Shown here in pieces: positions 8,359-18,414 of a stretch of DNA of 64,000 nt. The notes beneath the pieces were generated by a model. The model saw nothing but the letters and a program-made list of their open reading frames with translations. It ran no database searches and was not told where the DNA came from. The number at the start of each line of letters is the position of its first letter. Position 1 is the stretch's first letter. The position numbers and the translations under genes were made by a program. The DNA is from Acidimangrovimonas sediminis (GTDB taxonomy: Bacteria; Pseudomonadota; Alphaproteobacteria; Rhodobacterales; Rhodobacteraceae). The stretch is from the NCBI RefSeq assembly GCF_002871005.1, contig NZ_PHSN01000006.1, positions 300,745 to 364,744 of the forward strand, in the 5' to 3' direction.

Positions 8359-9957
8359 ATGACGAACGGACGCGTTAACCCGGCCCAACGCTTGGAAGAC
8401 CAGGGGATCGAGGGGCTCGGCAATGTCTATTACAACCTGATCGAACCTGCTCTGGTGGAGGCGGCCGTGAAGCGCGGCGAGGGCAAGCTCGGTCTCGGAG
8501 GCACCTTCCTGGTCGACACGGGCGTCCACACGGGCCGGTCGCCCAAGGACAAGTTCGTGGTTCGCACGCCCAGCGTCGAGAACGATATCTGGTGGGAAAA
8601 CAACAAGCCGCTGTCGCCCGAGTCCTTCGACGTTCTCTACGCCGACATGATCGCCCACATGAAGGGCGGCGACTACTTCGTTCAGGATCTCTACGCCGGG
8701 GCCGACCCGACCTACCGCCTCGACGTGCGCCTGGTGACCGAGCTGGCCTGGCACGGCCTTTTTATCCGGCACCTGCTGCGCCGTCCCGCGCGCGAGGAGC
8801 TTGACGGCTTCATGCCCGAGTTCACGATCATCAACTGCCCCAGCTTCAAGGCCGACGCGGAACGTCACGGGGTGCGCAGCGAGACCGTGATCGCGCTGAA
8901 CTTCGACAAGAAGCTGATCCTGATCGGCGGCACGGAATATGCCGGCGAGAACAAGAAATCGGTATTCTCGCTGCTGAACTACATGCTGCCGGCCAAGGGT
9001 GTCATGCCGATGCACTGCTCGGCCAACCACGCGCCGGGCAACCCCGAGGATGCGGCGGTGTTCTTCGGTCTGTCGGGCACCGGCAAGACCACGCTGTCGG
9101 CCGATCCCGCGCGCATCCTGATCGGCGATGACGAACACGGCTGGTCCGACAAGGGCAGCTTCAACTTCGAAGGCGGCTGCTACGCCAAGACGATCAGCCT
9201 TTCGCCCGAGGCGGAGCCCGAGATCTACGCCACCACCAGCCGTTTCTCGACCGTGATCGAGAACATGGTGTGGGACGAGGACACGCTGGAGCTGGACTTC
9301 GAGGACATCTCGAAGACCGCGAACATGCGTTGTGCCTACCCGCTGGATTTCATTTCCAACGCCTCCGAGACCGGGGTGGCGGGGCATCCGCGGAACATCG
9401 TTATGCTGACTTGCGACGCCTTCGGTGTGCTGCCGCCGATCGCCCGGTTGTCGCCCGCGCAGGCGATGTACCACTTCCTGTCGGGCTTCACCGCGAAGGT
9501 GGCCGGCACCGAGAAGGGCGTGACCGAGCCCGAGCCCACCTTCTCGACCTGCTTCGGCGCGCCGTTCATGCCGCGCCGGCCCGAGGTCTACGGCAAGCTG
9601 CTGCAGGAAAAGATCCGGCAGCACGGCGCGTCGTGCTGGCTGGTCAACACCGGCTGGACCGGCGGCGCCTATGGCGTGGGTTCGCGCATGCCGATCAAGG
9701 CGACGCGGGCGCTCCTGACGGCGGCGCTGGACGGGTCGCTCCACTCGGTGCAGTTCCGCAAGGATCCGAACTTCGGCTTCGAGGTGCCGGTGGCGGTGCC
9801 GGGCGTCGACGTCGCGCTGCTGGATCCGCGCCAGACCTGGGCGGACAAGGCGGCCTATGACGCGCAGGCGGCCAAGCTGGTGGGCATGTTCGCCGACAAC
9901 TTCGCGCAATACGCACCCTACATCGACGACGACGTGAAGGCCGCTGCTCTGGGCTGA
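8359..9957 (+). CDS. pckA: Phosphoenolpyruvate carboxykinase (ATP)
   Basis: This 532-residue cytosolic enzyme converts oxaloacetate plus ATP to phosphoenolpyruvate, the committed step of gluconeogenesis from organic acids. [14 protein letters not shown] (237-250) is the PEPCK P-loop; [10 protein letters not shown] (57-66), [21 protein letters not shown] (about 203-223, shown in part by GVMPMHC) and GDDEHGW are further active-site blocks. Length is typical for the ATP class. AGGAG sits 7 bases before the ATG. It is monocistronic and followed by a strong hairpin. Its position opposite chvI suggests joint control with the ChvGI/HprK system. Confidence 0.97.
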   Translation: MTNGRVNPAQRLEDQGIEGLGNVYYNLIEPALVEAAVKRGEGKLGLGGTFLVDTGVHTGRSPKDKFVVRTPSVENDIWWENNKPLSPESFDVLYADMIAHMKGGDYFVQDLYAGADPTYRLDVRLVTELAWHGLFIRHLLRRPAREELDGFMPEFTIINCPSFKADAERHGVRSETVIALNFDKKLILIGGTEYAGENKKSVFSLLNYMLPAKGVMPMHCSANHAPGNPEDAAVFFGLSGTGKTTLSADPARILIGDDEHGWSDKGSFNFEGGCYAKTISLSPEAEPEIYATTSRFSTVIENMVWDEDTLELDFEDISKTANMRCAYPLDFISNASETGVAGHPRNIVMLTCDAFGVLPPIARLSPAQAMYHFLSGFTAKVAGTEKGVTEPEPTFSTCFGAPFMPRRPEVYGKLLQEKIRQHGASCWLVNTGWTGGAYGVGSRMPIKATRALLTAALDGSLHSVQFRKDPNFGFEVPVAVPGVDVALLDPRQTWADKAAYDAQAAKLVGMFADNFAQYAPYIDDDVKAAALG

Positions 9958-9992
9958 CCCGCCCGCGGGCCAGACGCCGACCTGTCATTGCG

Positions 9993-10016
9993 TAGGGCCC
10001 CCGCTTGGGGGCCCTA
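9993..10016. terminator. pckA terminator hairpin
   Basis: A perfect 10-bp stem (TAGGGCCCCC / GGGGGCCCTA) with a GCTT loop lies 35 bases after the pckA stop. The following sequence is not T-rich. Confidence 0.65.
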
Positions 10017-10161
10017 TCCGCATCTGCCCTCCGCAAGGGCGCGCCGGCACGATGGCCTTTTTGCTGACACGAAGTGCGGACTTTTCCGGGGCGATAGACG
10101 GAGCGCTGAGGTAGGCACCGGCGGCTTTGCAGCCCCTACGCGTGGCCCCGCGTGAAGCTGG

Positions 10162-10191
10162 CGAGGGGGCCGATCCGCATCGGCCCCCTCG
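10162..10191. terminator. 13-bp hairpin between convergent pckA and hbdA
   Basis: A perfect stem (CGAGGGGGCCGAT with its complement) and a CCGC loop lie about 50 bases beyond the hbdA stop. There is no T tract. It probably ends transcription from the minus strand, with the 9993-10016 hairpin serving pckA. Confidence 0.6.
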
Positions 10192-10242
10192 AAATCCTGC
10201 CGCTGACCGGCGGAAATTGTGCCGAATACGGCGAGGGTGCGA

Positions 10243-11118
10243 TCAGCGCGTCGGAACCGGCGTCTCGCCGCGGTAATCGTAGAACCCGCGCTTGGTCTTG
10301 CGGCCAAGCCAGCCGGCCTCGACATACTTGGTCAGCAGCGGGCAGGGGCGGTACTTGGTATCGGCCAGCCCTTCGTGCAGGACGTTCATGATCGCGAGGC
10401 AGGTGTCGAGCCCGATGAAATCGGCCAGTTCCAGCGGCCCCATCGGATGGTTCGCGCCCAGCTTCATCGACTCGTCGATCGACTTCACGTTGCCCACGCC
10501 CTCGTAGAGCGTATAGACCGCCTCGTTGATCATCGGCATCAGGATGCGGTTGACGATGAAGGCCGGGAAATCCTCGGCGCTCGCCGCGGTCTTGCCCAGG
10601 CTCTCCACCACGCCCAGCAGGGTCTGATAGGTCTCCTGGTCCGTCGCTATGCCACGGATCAGCTCCACCAGCTGCATCACCGGCACCGGGTTCATGAAGT
10701 GGAAGCCCATGAACTTCTCGGGCCGGTCGGTGCGGCTTGCCAGCCGGGTGATGGAGATCGACGAGGTGTTCGAGGTCAGGATCGTCTCGGGCTTCAGATG
10801 CGGCAGAAGATCCTCGAAGATCGCCTGCTTCACCGTCTCACGCTCGGTCGCGGCCTCGATGATCAGGTCGCTGGGGCCGAGGTCGGTCAGCGTCAGCGTT
10901 GTCTTGATGCGCCCCAGCGCCGCCGCCTTGTCCTCGGCCGTGACCTTGCCGCGGCTGACCTGCCGCTCGAGGTTGCGGTCGATCAGCGCGATCGCCTTGT
11001 CGAGGCCGGTCTGACTGATGTCGTTGAGCAGCACGTCATAGCCTGCCAGCGCAAAGACATGGGCGATGCCGTTGCCCATCTGGCCCGCGCCGACGATCCC
11101 TACCGATTTAACTGCCAT
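10243..11118 (-). CDS. 3-hydroxybutyryl-CoA dehydrogenase
   Basis: This 291-residue NAD-dependent enzyme oxidises 3-hydroxyacyl-CoA, probably 3-hydroxybutyryl-CoA, in butyrate/polyhydroxybutyrate or fatty-acid metabolism. The Rossmann motif GIVGAGQMGNGIAHV starts the protein, FHFMNPVPVM holds the catalytic His, and DFPAFIVNRILMP opens the C-terminal dimer domain. I chose ATG 11118 (MAVKSVGIVG), which has GAGGAGG about 10 bases upstream; the frame stays open to 11226, but that part is not conserved. It is the stand-alone form of the FadB C-terminal module. The exact in vivo substrate is not shown. Confidence 0.92.
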   Translation of the reverse strand: MAVKSVGIVGAGQMGNGIAHVFALAGYDVLLNDISQTGLDKAIALIDRNLERQVSRGKVTAEDKAAALGRIKTTLTLTDLGPSDLIIEAATERETVKQAIFEDLLPHLKPETILTSNTSSISITRLASRTDRPEKFMGFHFMNPVPVMQLVELIRGIATDQETYQTLLGVVESLGKTAASAEDFPAFIVNRILMPMINEAVYTLYEGVGNVKSIDESMKLGANHPMGPLELADFIGLDTCLAIMNVLHEGLADTKYRPCPLLTKYVEAGWLGRKTKRGFYDYRGETPVPTR

Positions 11119-11311
11119 GCGCCGTCTCCACCTCCTCGTTCGCGTCGCGCGCACCATATGCGGCGGTGCGGCATAGGTGCAAGGCGGCGCTGCCCGGAGT
11201 GCTGCGAATTCTAGGGATCGCGGCACCTACCGGCGGCGCGCCTTAGCGCTTTCGCAACCCCCCGGGGCGATGCTGGGCGCGAAGGTGAGTCGCAATCCAA
11301 GGGTGGGTGCA

Positions 11312-12145
11312 ATGGCGTACGAGATCACGGGCGGTGGAACGCTCGACTATCATCCCTGCCGCTACGGGCAGTCGAAGCTGGTGTTCCGCGGCCCGCGCCG
11401 CAAGCTTGACGGAAACTTCTGCGCGGTGCTGGGCGGGAACGAAACCTATGGCCGCTTCATCGAGCGGCCCTACCCGGCGCTGGTCGAGGAAGCGACCGGC
11501 CTGCGCATGGTCAACTTCGGTTGCATGAACGCGGGGGTCGACGTCTATCTGAACGATCCGGGCGTCGTCGATCTGTGTGCAAGCGCGCGGGTGACCGTGG
11601 TACAGGTCATGGGCGCCCACAACATGACCAACCGCTTCTATGCCGTGCATCCGCGCCGCAACGACCGGTTCCTGCGCGCCTCGTCCCTGCTCAAGACGAT
11701 CTACCGCGAGGTGGATTTCACCGAATTCCACTTCACCCGCCATATGCTCAGGGCGCTGCAGGAGCTGTCGCCCGAGCGGTTCGAAGTGGTCGCGGATGAG
11801 CTCAAGGCCGCCTGGGTGGCACGTATGCAGCTTCTGCTGCGCCGGATCCCGGGCAAGACGGTGCTTCTGTGGACCGCGGACCACGCCCCGGCCGCGGGCG
11901 GCGCCGCGCCGCGCCTGGACCGCGAGCCGATCCTCGTCGATCGCGACATGATCGCGGCGGTGGCCGTGCATGCGACCGAGACGATCGAGGTGATCTCATC
12001 CCCCGCCGCGCGGGAAGCGGGAAATCAGGGCATGGTGCTCTCGGCCCTCGACGAGGCGGCGGCGAGCGAGCTTCCGGGGCCCGCGGTGCATGCCGAAGTC
12101 GCCCGCGCGCTGGCGCCGGTCCTGCGGAAGATGGTATCGGCCTGA
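11312..12145 (+). CDS. DUF6473-like conserved protein of Rhodobacteraceae
   Basis: This is a 277-residue cytoplasmic protein. The opening, YEITGGGTLDYHPCRYGQS followed by FRGPRRKLDG and AVLGGNETYGRF, matches what I recall of the DUF6473 family, common in Rhodobacteraceae and without known function. Other conserved-looking parts are VNFGCMNAGVDVYL, MGAHNMTNRFYAVHPRRNDRF and KTVLLWTADHAP, reminiscent of a SGNH-hydrolase-like or sulfotransferase-adjacent fold, but I cannot prove that. Upstream in-frame starts (11177, 11270) lack conserved sequence. A weak GGTGGG precedes ATG 11312. It stands alone and ends before repeat element A. Confidence 0.65.
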   Translation: MAYEITGGGTLDYHPCRYGQSKLVFRGPRRKLDGNFCAVLGGNETYGRFIERPYPALVEEATGLRMVNFGCMNAGVDVYLNDPGVVDLCASARVTVVQVMGAHNMTNRFYAVHPRRNDRFLRASSLLKTIYREVDFTEFHFTRHMLRALQELSPERFEVVADELKAAWVARMQLLLRRIPGKTVLLWTADHAPAAGGAAPRLDREPILVDRDMIAAVAVHATETIEVISSPAAREAGNQGMVLSALDEAAASELPGPAVHAEVARALAPVLRKMVSA

Positions 12146-12188
12146 ACGCGGGAGACCAGTCGGGATGCGGCTTGGCGGGGGACGGTCA

Positions 12189-12244
12189 CCGGGGGTTTCA
12201 CACCCCCGGACCCCCGTGGGATATTTTCGCTCAGAAGAAAGGGA
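12189..12244 (+). repeat. Dispersed hairpin-plus-tail element, copy A (likely terminator)
   Basis: A stem CCGGGGGT / ACCCCCGG (12189-12196 / 12202-12209) is followed by a GTGGGATATTTTCGC block and CAGAAGAAAGGG. It lies downstream of the DUF6473-like gene in sense orientation. Related copies occur at 37082, 43011 (reverse), 58011 and 61231. Confidence 0.8.
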
Positions 12245-12338
12245 TGCGTTGTTTTTCCGGGCCGTAGGGTCGGGGCACGATTGCGGCGGTCCGGACAGGG
12301 CTGTCCGACAGGGCGGTGCGTGGTGATCTGGTGAAATT

Positions 12339-12360
12339 GCGCCCCCCGCCGGGAGGGCGC
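12339..12360 (-). terminator. rfb operon terminator hairpin
   Basis: GCGCCC and GGGCGC arms flank a C/G-rich centre with one mismatch, about 30 bases beyond the rfbA stop. On the minus strand it is followed by AATTTC. It probably ends the rfbCBDA transcript. Confidence 0.5.
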
Positions 12361-12388
12361 ACGGGCGCGACGGTGTCGGCCGGGGCGG

Positions 12389-13264
12389 TCAGTCCCGGGC
12401 CAGATCCATCAGGTATTTTCCATAGCTGTTCTTGGCGAAGGTCTCGGCCCGCGCCCTGAGGTCCTGCGTGCTGATCCAGCCCTTCTGGTAGGCGATCTCG
12501 TCCGGCGCGCCGACCTGAAGGCCCTGCCGTTCTTCCAATGTGCGGACGAAGTTTCCCGCGTCCAGCAGGCTTGCATGGGTTCCGGTGTCGAGCCAGGCGT
12601 AGCCGCGGCCCATGCGGCTGACGGTCAGGCTGCCGTCTTGCAGGTATTGCTCCAGCAGGTCCGTGATCTCCAGCTCTCCCCGGGCTGAGGGGGCGACCTT
12701 GCGCGCCCTTTGCGGGGCCGTGCCGTCCAGGAAGTAAAGGCCCGTCACCGCGTAGTTCGAGGCCGGTTGCGCGGGTTTCTCGACGATCGAGCGGGCGTTG
12801 CCCGCGGCGTCGAAACCGACCACGCCGTAGCGCTCCGGATCCGACACCCGGTAGCCGAAAACCGTTCCGCCGCTTGCCTGCGCATCGGCCCGGGCGAGGA
12901 TTTCGGGCAGGCCGTGCCCGAAAAAGATGTTGTCGCCCAGCACCATGGCCGAGGGGGCGCCGGCCAGGAAATCCTCGGCCAAGAGGTAGGCCTGGGCCAG
13001 GCCTTCGGGGCGCTCCTGCACGATCCAGGTGAAGGAGAGACCGAACTGGCTTCCGTCGCCCAGCAGGCGCTGGAACTGCGCCTGATCCTGGGGCGTGGTG
13101 ATGATCGCGATCTGGCGGATGCCCGCGAACATCAAGACCGTCAGCGGGTAGTAGATCATCGGCTTGTCGTAGACCGGCAGCAATTGCTTAGAGATGCCCA
13201 TGGTCACGGGGTAGAGCCGCGTGCCCGAGCCGCCGGCCAGAATGATGCCCTTTCGCGTGGTCAT
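12389..13264 (-). CDS. rfbA: Glucose-1-phosphate thymidylyltransferase
   Basis: This 291-residue enzyme joins dTTP and glucose-1-phosphate to make dTDP-glucose, the first step to dTDP-L-rhamnose for surface polysaccharide. [16 protein letters not shown] is the nucleotidyltransferase signature, with [10 protein letters not shown] and [14 protein letters not shown] typical of RmlA. ATG 13264 overlaps the rfbD stop by 4 bases; the open frame up to 13354 is not used. It is the last gene of the rfbC-rfbB-rfbD-rfbA operon, which gives all four steps of the pathway. Confidence 0.96.
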   Translation of the reverse strand: MTTRKGIILAGGSGTRLYPVTMGISKQLLPVYDKPMIYYPLTVLMFAGIRQIAIITTPQDQAQFQRLLGDGSQFGLSFTWIVQERPEGLAQAYLLAEDFLAGAPSAMVLGDNIFFGHGLPEILARADAQASGGTVFGYRVSDPERYGVVGFDAAGNARSIVEKPAQPASNYAVTGLYFLDGTAPQRARKVAPSARGELEITDLLEQYLQDGSLTVSRMGRGYAWLDTGTHASLLDAGNFVRTLEERQGLQVGAPDEIAYQKGWISTQDLRARAETFAKNSYGKYLMDLARD

Positions 13265-14115
13265 GTCAGCGCCCCCAGTTCGGTCAACACATCGTTCAGC
13301 CCCGGCCGCCAGTCCGGCCGCGCGATGCCGAAGGCGGCCTCGGTCGCGGTGCAATCGAGCCGCGAGTTCGCGGGCCGGGCTGCGGGGGTCGGGTAGGCGG
13401 TGGCGGGAATATCCTCGACCCTGCAGCCGAGATGCGCCCGGGCGAAGATCTCGCGCGCGAAATCGGCCCAGCTTGCCTCCGGCGCGCCGGCGAAATGATA
13501 GGTGCCGCTCAGCCCCGGGTCACGGAGGAGGGCGTCGGCCATCGTGACCAGCGCCGCGGCGAGCGCCGCCGCCGGCGTGGGCCCGCCGATCTGATCGGCG
13601 ACCACCCGCAGGCTGTCGCGCTCCGCCCCGAGCCGCAGCATCGACTTGACGAAATTCGCGCCATGGGCCGAGAACACCCAGGAGGTGCGCAGGATCCCGT
13701 GCACCCCGCCCGCCGCCCGCACCCCGTTTTCGCCCGCAAGCTTGGTGCGGCCATAGGCGCCCAGCGGCGCCGTTTCCGCCTGCGGCTGCCACGGGGCGGC
13801 GCCGGATCCGTCGAAGACGTAGTCGGTCGAGACATGCAGGAAAGGGATCCGCCGCGCGGCCGCTGCCCGGGCCATCGCCGTTGGTGCCAGGCCGTTCACG
13901 GTTGCCGCAATCTCCGGTTCGGTCTCGGCGCGGTCGACGGCCGTGTAGGCGGCGGCGTTGATCACCGCCGCGGCGTCGGTGGTCGCGACGATCCCGGCGC
14001 AGAGCGCGGGATCGCGCAGGTCCGCCGCGTCCCGGCCGAGGAACCGCGCCCCCGGCAGAAGATGCGCCAGTTCGCGGGCAAGCTGGCCGGTTTCTCCGAA
14101 GATCAGCACGCTCAT
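13261..14115 (-). CDS. rfbD: dTDP-4-dehydrorhamnose reductase
   Basis: This 284-residue NAD(P)H-dependent short-chain dehydrogenase catalyses the last step to dTDP-L-rhamnose. [12 protein letters not shown] is the Rossmann glycine motif, [10 protein letters not shown] is characteristic of RmlD, and YGRTKLAGE holds the catalytic Tyr and Lys. ATG 14115 overlaps the rfbB stop by 4 bases, and the stop overlaps the rfbA start. The ORF could extend far upstream, but that would run through rfbB. The protein is Ala-rich as expected for this GC content. Confidence 0.95.
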   Translation of the reverse strand: MSVLIFGETGQLARELAHLLPGARFLGRDAADLRDPALCAGIVATTDAAAVINAAAYTAVDRAETEPEIAATVNGLAPTAMARAAAARRIPFLHVSTDYVFDGSGAAPWQPQAETAPLGAYGRTKLAGENGVRAAGGVHGILRTSWVFSAHGANFVKSMLRLGAERDSLRVVADQIGGPTPAAALAAALVTMADALLRDPGLSGTYHFAGAPEASWADFAREIFARAHLGCRVEDIPATAYPTPAARPANSRLDCTATEAAFGIARPDWRPGLNDVLTELGALT

Positions 14116-15152
14116 GTCCCGGTTCCCAGTCGTTGGCCCACGCCCGCGCGGTTCTGCAGCGCACGCCACCAGCCCTCGTTGTCGAGATACCAGCGCACCG
14201 TGCGGCGCAACCCCTCCTCGAGCGTGACGGAGGGGCGCCAGCCCAGCTCCTCGCGGATCCGCCCGGGGTCGATGGCATAGCGCGCATCGTGGCCGGGCCG
14301 GTCGGTGACGAAGGCGATCTGGCCGGCATACGGCGCCGCGCCGGGGCGCATCTCGTCGAGCAGCGCGCAGATCGTCCGCACCAGATCGATATTGCGCGCC
14401 TCGTTCTCGCCACCGATGTTGTAGCTGCGCCCGGACCGCCCGCGGGTCAGCACGGTCAGCAGGGCGTCTGCGTGATCTTCGACGAACAGCCAGTCGCGCA
14501 CGTTCTCCCCACGACCGTAGACAGGGATCGGCTGCCCGGCCAGCGCGTTCAGGATGACCACAGGGATCAGCTTTTCGGGGAAGTGGAACGGCCCATAATT
14601 GTTGGAGCAATTGGTCAGGACGACGGGCAGGCCATAGGTTTCGTGCCAGGCCCGGACCAGATGGTCCGACGCCGCCTTCGACGCGGAATACGGACTGCGC
14701 GGATCGTAGGGCGTGACCTCTGTGAACTTGCCGGTCGCGCCGAGGGAGCCGTAAACCTCGTCGGTCGAGATGTGGTGAAAGCGGAAGGTGTCGGGCCGGC
14801 CCGCGTGGATCCAGTGGGCCCGGGCGGCCTCCAGCATGTTGTAGGTGCCGGTAACGTTGGTCTCGACAAACGCGCCGGGGCCGTCGATCGAGCGGTCGAC
14901 ATGGCTTTCCGCGGCGAGGTGCATCACCGCGTCGGGCCGATGCGCCGCGAACACCCGGTCCAGCGTGGCGCGGTCGCGGATGTCCGCGTGCTCAAACGCG
15001 TAAAGCGGGCTGTCGGCTACCTCGGCCACGTTGTCGAGGCAGGCGGCATAGGTCAGCGCGTCGAGGTTCACCACCTCGTGGCCCCGCGCCACCGCAAGCC
15101 GCACCACCGCGGAGCCGATGAACCCCGCGCCGCCGGTCACGAGGATCTTCAT
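14112..15152 (-). CDS. rfbB: dTDP-glucose 4,6-dehydratase
   Basis: This 346-residue NAD-bound enzyme converts dTDP-glucose to the 4-keto-6-deoxy sugar. [17 protein letters not shown] is the cofactor motif, [15 protein letters not shown] and [10 protein letters not shown] are RmlB signatures, and [12 protein letters not shown] carries the catalytic Tyr/Lys. [14 protein letters not shown] is also diagnostic. It overlaps rfbC upstream and rfbD downstream by 4 bases each. Length fits the family. Confidence 0.97.
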   Translation of the reverse strand: MKILVTGGAGFIGSAVVRLAVARGHEVVNLDALTYAACLDNVAEVADSPLYAFEHADIRDRATLDRVFAAHRPDAVMHLAAESHVDRSIDGPGAFVETNVTGTYNMLEAARAHWIHAGRPDTFRFHHISTDEVYGSLGATGKFTEVTPYDPRSPYSASKAASDHLVRAWHETYGLPVVLTNCSNNYGPFHFPEKLIPVVILNALAGQPIPVYGRGENVRDWLFVEDHADALLTVLTRGRSGRSYNIGGENEARNIDLVRTICALLDEMRPGAAPYAGQIAFVTDRPGHDARYAIDPGRIREELGWRPSVTLEEGLRRTVRWYLDNEGWWRALQNRAGVGQRLGTGT

Positions 15153-15724
15153 GCCGCGCCTCCGTAGGTGAACGGAGAGTCGAAATCGGCGAAATCCATG
15201 GCCCGGGCATCCTTGTCGGACAACACCGCGCTGCCCGGGGCGATGCCCCAGTCGATGCCGATCTGGGGGCTGTCGAACCGCACCGCGCCATCGCAATCGG
15301 GGGCGTAGTAGTCGGAGCATTTGTAGGCGATCTCGACATCGTCCTCGAGCGTGACGAAGCCGTGGAGGAACCCCGCGGGGATCATCATCTGGCGCCCGTT
15401 CTCGAACGAGAGTTCGGCCCCGGTCCACTGGCCGTAGGTGGGCGATCCCTTGCGGATGTCGACTGCCACGTCGAACAGGCGGCCACGGCTGCAACGCACC
15501 AGCTTTGCCTGCGCGTGAGGGGGGGCCTGGAAATGCAGGCCGCGGACCGTGCCCCGGCTGGCCGAGAAGGAGTGGTTGTCCTGCACGAAGGGGGTGGTGA
15601 TGCCGGCCGCGGCGAAAGTGTTGCAGTTCCAGCTTTCTGAGAAGAAGCCCCTCGAATCGCCGAATCTGTCCGGGGTGACGACAACGACCCCCTCAAGCGT
15701 GGTCGCCTCGGTCCTGATACCCAT
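15149..15724 (-). CDS. rfbC: dTDP-4-dehydrorhamnose 3,5-epimerase
   Basis: This 191-residue cupin enzyme epimerises C3 and C5 of the 4-keto sugar. [19 protein letters not shown] contains conserved pocket residues, [17 protein letters not shown] is a family block, and the catalytic His is in PAGFLHGF. I chose ATG 15724 ([13 protein letters not shown]), since the upstream in-frame sequence to 15802 is not conserved. It is the first gene of the rhamnose operon, so the promoter should lie at about 15725-15861. Confidence 0.96.
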   Translation of the reverse strand: MGIRTEATTLEGVVVVTPDRFGDSRGFFSESWNCNTFAAAGITTPFVQDNHSFSASRGTVRGLHFQAPPHAQAKLVRCSRGRLFDVAVDIRKGSPTYGQWTGAELSFENGRQMMIPAGFLHGFVTLEDDVEIAYKCSDYYAPDCDGAVRFDSPQIGIDWGIAPGSAVLSDKDARAMDFADFDSPFTYGGAA

Positions 15725-15861
15725 GTTCTTGCCTTTGTCCGCAGTGTGTCTCACCCCGGCCCACCACAGGCGCCACCTTACCCCAAGTGACCCACACGTC
15801 AAACGTGCGTCTTCACCGGGGATGAAAGTGGTGCGGCCAGGGGATGGATGCCCCGGGGCGG

Positions 15862-16401
15862 CTAGAGCGAGGCCGCGGCGCGGGAGGCCTGGTCGTAAAG
15901 GCCCGAGAGGCTGCGCAGCACCGCGGCGACATGGCTGATCTCGTCATAGTCGCGGCCCGAGGCCTCGGTCGCCTCGAGCAGGCATGTGCGCCTGAGCTTG
16001 CCGTAACGGGTGCACAGATCGGCGCCCTCGGGCGTGGTCTGGTAGAACATTTCCTTGCCCATCTTGCGCCCCTCCACCAGGCCCGCGCGTACCAGCTTCT
16101 TCAGTGCGTAGTTCACGGTGTGGGTGTCGTCGATGTTGAGCATGAATGCCACGTCGATCAGCCGCTTTTCCTTGGTGCGGTGGTTGACGTTGTGCAGGAT
16201 CAGGATGTCGAGCGGGTTGAAATCCTTGTGCCCGAGCGCGGCCATGCAATGCAGCATCCAGCGCGAAAAGGCGTTGTTGGCCATGGTCAGCGCGTATTCC
16301 AGCTCGCTCATCTGCCAGCCGGGGCCGTCGCCCGCGAGATGCGCGGACGAGACGATCGCGGCCTCCGGTGTCTTGGGCTGGGTCTTGGGGGGTGTGGACA
16401 T
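15862..16401 (-). CDS. MarR-like winged-helix regulator
   Basis: This 179-residue protein has a winged-helix core: NPLDILILHNVNHRTKEKR, then a helix-turn-helix around VAFMLNIDDTHTVNYALKKLV, and a wing at GKEMFYQTTPEGADLC. The architecture is MarR-like, with N- and C-terminal helices for dimerisation. I chose ATG 16401, preceded by GAGGAG; ATG 16437 adds poorly conserved residues. It is transcribed in the same direction as the TRAP genes, about 100 bases beyond their terminator, so it probably has its own promoter. It may or may not control the TRAP/5-oxoprolinase locus; the ligand is unknown. Confidence 0.75.
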   Translation of the reverse strand: MSTPPKTQPKTPEAAIVSSAHLAGDGPGWQMSELEYALTMANNAFSRWMLHCMAALGHKDFNPLDILILHNVNHRTKEKRLIDVAFMLNIDDTHTVNYALKKLVRAGLVEGRKMGKEMFYQTTPEGADLCTRYGKLRRTCLLEATEASGRDYDEISHVAAVLRSLSGLYDQASRAAASL

Positions 16402-16458
16402 GGCGGGCTCCTCTCCGTCTTGCCGCCATGATGCCATCCGAGGGGAAGACAGGCAAGA

Positions 16459-16492
16459 AACGCCCGCGTTTCGTGTGGGAAACGCGGGCGTT
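16459..16492 (-). terminator. TRAP operon terminator
   Basis: A perfect 13-bp stem (AACGCCCGCGTTT with its complement) and an 8-base loop start 6 bases after the dctM stop. On the minus strand the hairpin is followed by a T/C-rich run. Confidence 0.8.
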
Positions 16493-16498
16493 CGGGGG

Positions 16499-17797
16499 CT
16501 ACATGTGGTTCGGCAGCCAGGTCGCGATGCCCGGGAACAGCGTGACGAGGGCCAGCGCGACCAGCATCAGCAGGAAGAAGGGCAGGGCGGCGCGGGCGAC
16601 GGTCAGGATGTCGCGCCCGGTCAGCGATTGCAGCACGAACAGGTTGAAGCCCACGGGCGGGGTGATCTGACTCATCTCGACCACGATCACCACGAAGATG
16701 CCGAACCACATCGTGTCTATCCCGGCCTTTTCCACCATCGGCATGATCACCGAGGTGGTCAGCACCACGACCGAGATCCCGTCGAGGAAACACCCCATGA
16801 CGATGAAGAACACCGTCAGTGCCGCAAGCAGCGCGTAGGGCGACAGGTTCAGCCCGCCGATCCATTCCGCCAGCAGCGAGGGGATGCCGGTGAACCCCAT
16901 GGCGACGGTCAGGAAGGCCGCACCCGCAAGGATAAAGGCGATCATGCACGAGGTCATCGTCGCACTCATGAGGCCTTCGACGAATGTCTGACGATTGAGC
17001 GACCCGGACGCCCAGGACAGTATCAGCGCCAGCGCGACACCCACGGCGGCCGCATCGGTGGGAGAGGCAATTCCGGCATAGATAGAGCCGATCACGCCCG
17101 CGATCAGCACCACGATCGGGATCAGCCGGCGCGAGCGTTTCAGCTTTTCGCGAAAGCTCAGGTTCTCACCTTCCTCGACCGGCAGGCTGTCGCGGTTGAG
17201 CCAGCCCCAGACCATGACGTAGCCCACGAAGAGCGCCACCAGCAAAAGCCCGGGCAGCACCCCCGCGATGAACAGCCGGGCGATGGATTGCTCGGTCGCC
17301 GCGCCGTAGACGATCAGGATGATCGACGGCGGGATCAGCAGGCCCAGCGTGGCTGATCCGGCCAGCGTGCCGATCATCATCCGCTCCGGATAGCCGCGCC
17401 GCTTCAGTTCGGGGATCGACAGCTTGCCGATGGTGGCCGCGGTGGCAGCGGAAGAGCCTGACACGGCGGCAAAGATGCCCGAGCCGAAGATGTTGACGTG
17501 CAGAAGGCGGCCCGGAAGCCGCTCCATCCACGGCGCGAGTCCGGTGAACATGTCTTCCGACAGGCGCGAGCGGAACAGGATCTCGCCCATCCAGATGAAC
17601 AGCGGCAGCGCCGCCAGCGCCCAGGAGTTGGAATTGCCCCAGATCGTGGTCGCCATGACCGTGCCGATGGGGGAGTCGGTGCCGATGGTCATCGCCGCGA
17701 GGCCCACGCCGATCAGCGAGAAGGCAACCCAGAGGCCCAGCCCCAGCATCAGGAACAGAAGCGCCAGCAACAGCGCCGAGAGGGTGAGGATCGACAT
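16499..17797 (-). CDS. dctM: TRAP transporter large permease (DctM type)
   Basis: This 432-residue inner-membrane protein has about 12 hydrophobic segments and forms the sodium-coupled translocation channel of a tripartite ATP-independent transporter. ETLFRS-like text (GEILFRSRLSEDMFTGL), SGSSAATAATIGKLSIPELKR and IPPSIILIVYGA are typical DctM blocks, as is ITPPVGFNLFVLQ near the C-terminus. The dctQ stop lies 4 bases upstream of its start. It works with the small permease and the periplasmic binder encoded upstream. The solute is probably a carboxylate; context suggests pyroglutamate. Confidence 0.94.
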   Translation of the reverse strand: MSILTLSALLLALLFLMLGLGLWVAFSLIGVGLAAMTIGTDSPIGTVMATTIWGNSNSWALAALPLFIWMGEILFRSRLSEDMFTGLAPWMERLPGRLLHVNIFGSGIFAAVSGSSAATAATIGKLSIPELKRRGYPERMMIGTLAGSATLGLLIPPSIILIVYGAATEQSIARLFIAGVLPGLLLVALFVGYVMVWGWLNRDSLPVEEGENLSFREKLKRSRRLIPIVVLIAGVIGSIYAGIASPTDAAAVGVALALILSWASGSLNRQTFVEGLMSATMTSCMIAFILAGAAFLTVAMGFTGIPSLLAEWIGGLNLSPYALLAALTVFFIVMGCFLDGISVVVLTTSVIMPMVEKAGIDTMWFGIFVVIVVEMSQITPPVGFNLFVLQSLTGRDILTVARAALPFFLLMLVALALVTLFPGIATWLPNHM

Positions 17798-17801
17798 GGG
17801 G

Positions 17802-18350
17802 CTACTCGCTCAGAAGGCTCTCGTCCTTGCCCTCGAAGCTCGGCGCGCGGCCGGTCAGGATCTGGGCGAGGTCGTCGAGAAGCGCGATGGTGAGGATGAC
17901 GAGGCCGATGGCCAGCGGTGCCTGCGGGATCCAGATCGGCACCGGCACCATGCCCGAGGACATGTCGCCATAGGACCAGCTGTCGTGGACATAAAGCACC
18001 ATGTGCCATGACGCGAAGCCGGTCATCAGCGTGGCCACCGCGAGCACCAGCGCCTCGGTCGCCCGGCGCAGGCCCTGCGGCATGAACTGGATCGCCAGGG
18101 TCACCCGTATGTGGCCGCCGCCACGCAGCGTGTAGGCCAGCGCGAGAAATGTCGAGGCGGCGAGGAAGTAGCCGGTGAACTCGGCATAGGACGGGATCGT
18201 CAGGCCCACGGCCCCCATCCCCAGCCCGGCCATGATCTTGTCGGCGAGGTTCAGGCAGACCTGTGCCAGCACCACCACCACGATCGCCACGATGAAGAAG
18301 GCGGCCAACCCTCCGCTGAGCCGATAGAGCGCGTCCAGAGCCTTGCGCAT
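17802..18350 (-). CDS. dctQ: TRAP transporter small permease (DctQ type)
   Basis: This 182-residue inner-membrane protein has four hydrophobic helices (near residues 15-40, 52-72, 88-110 and 135-160), the standard DctQ topology. It starts with MRKALDALYRLSGGLAAFF, a usual DctQ opening. It sits between the binding-protein gene, with a 64-base gap, and dctM. The C-terminal 20 residues (GRAPSFEGKDESLLSE) are polar and cytoplasmic. It assembles with DctM as the membrane complex. Confidence 0.9.
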   Translation of the reverse strand: MRKALDALYRLSGGLAAFFIVAIVVVVLAQVCLNLADKIMAGLGMGAVGLTIPSYAEFTGYFLAASTFLALAYTLRGGGHIRVTLAIQFMPQGLRRATEALVLAVATLMTGFASWHMVLYVHDSWSYGDMSSGMVPVPIWIPQAPLAIGLVILTIALLDDLAQILTGRAPSFEGKDESLLSE

Positions 18351-18414
18351 CGCGTTGCTCCCCTGTCCCTGCCAATGGAACGGGCGGCGCCCTCCGGTGC
18401 CGCCCGCGTGTGAC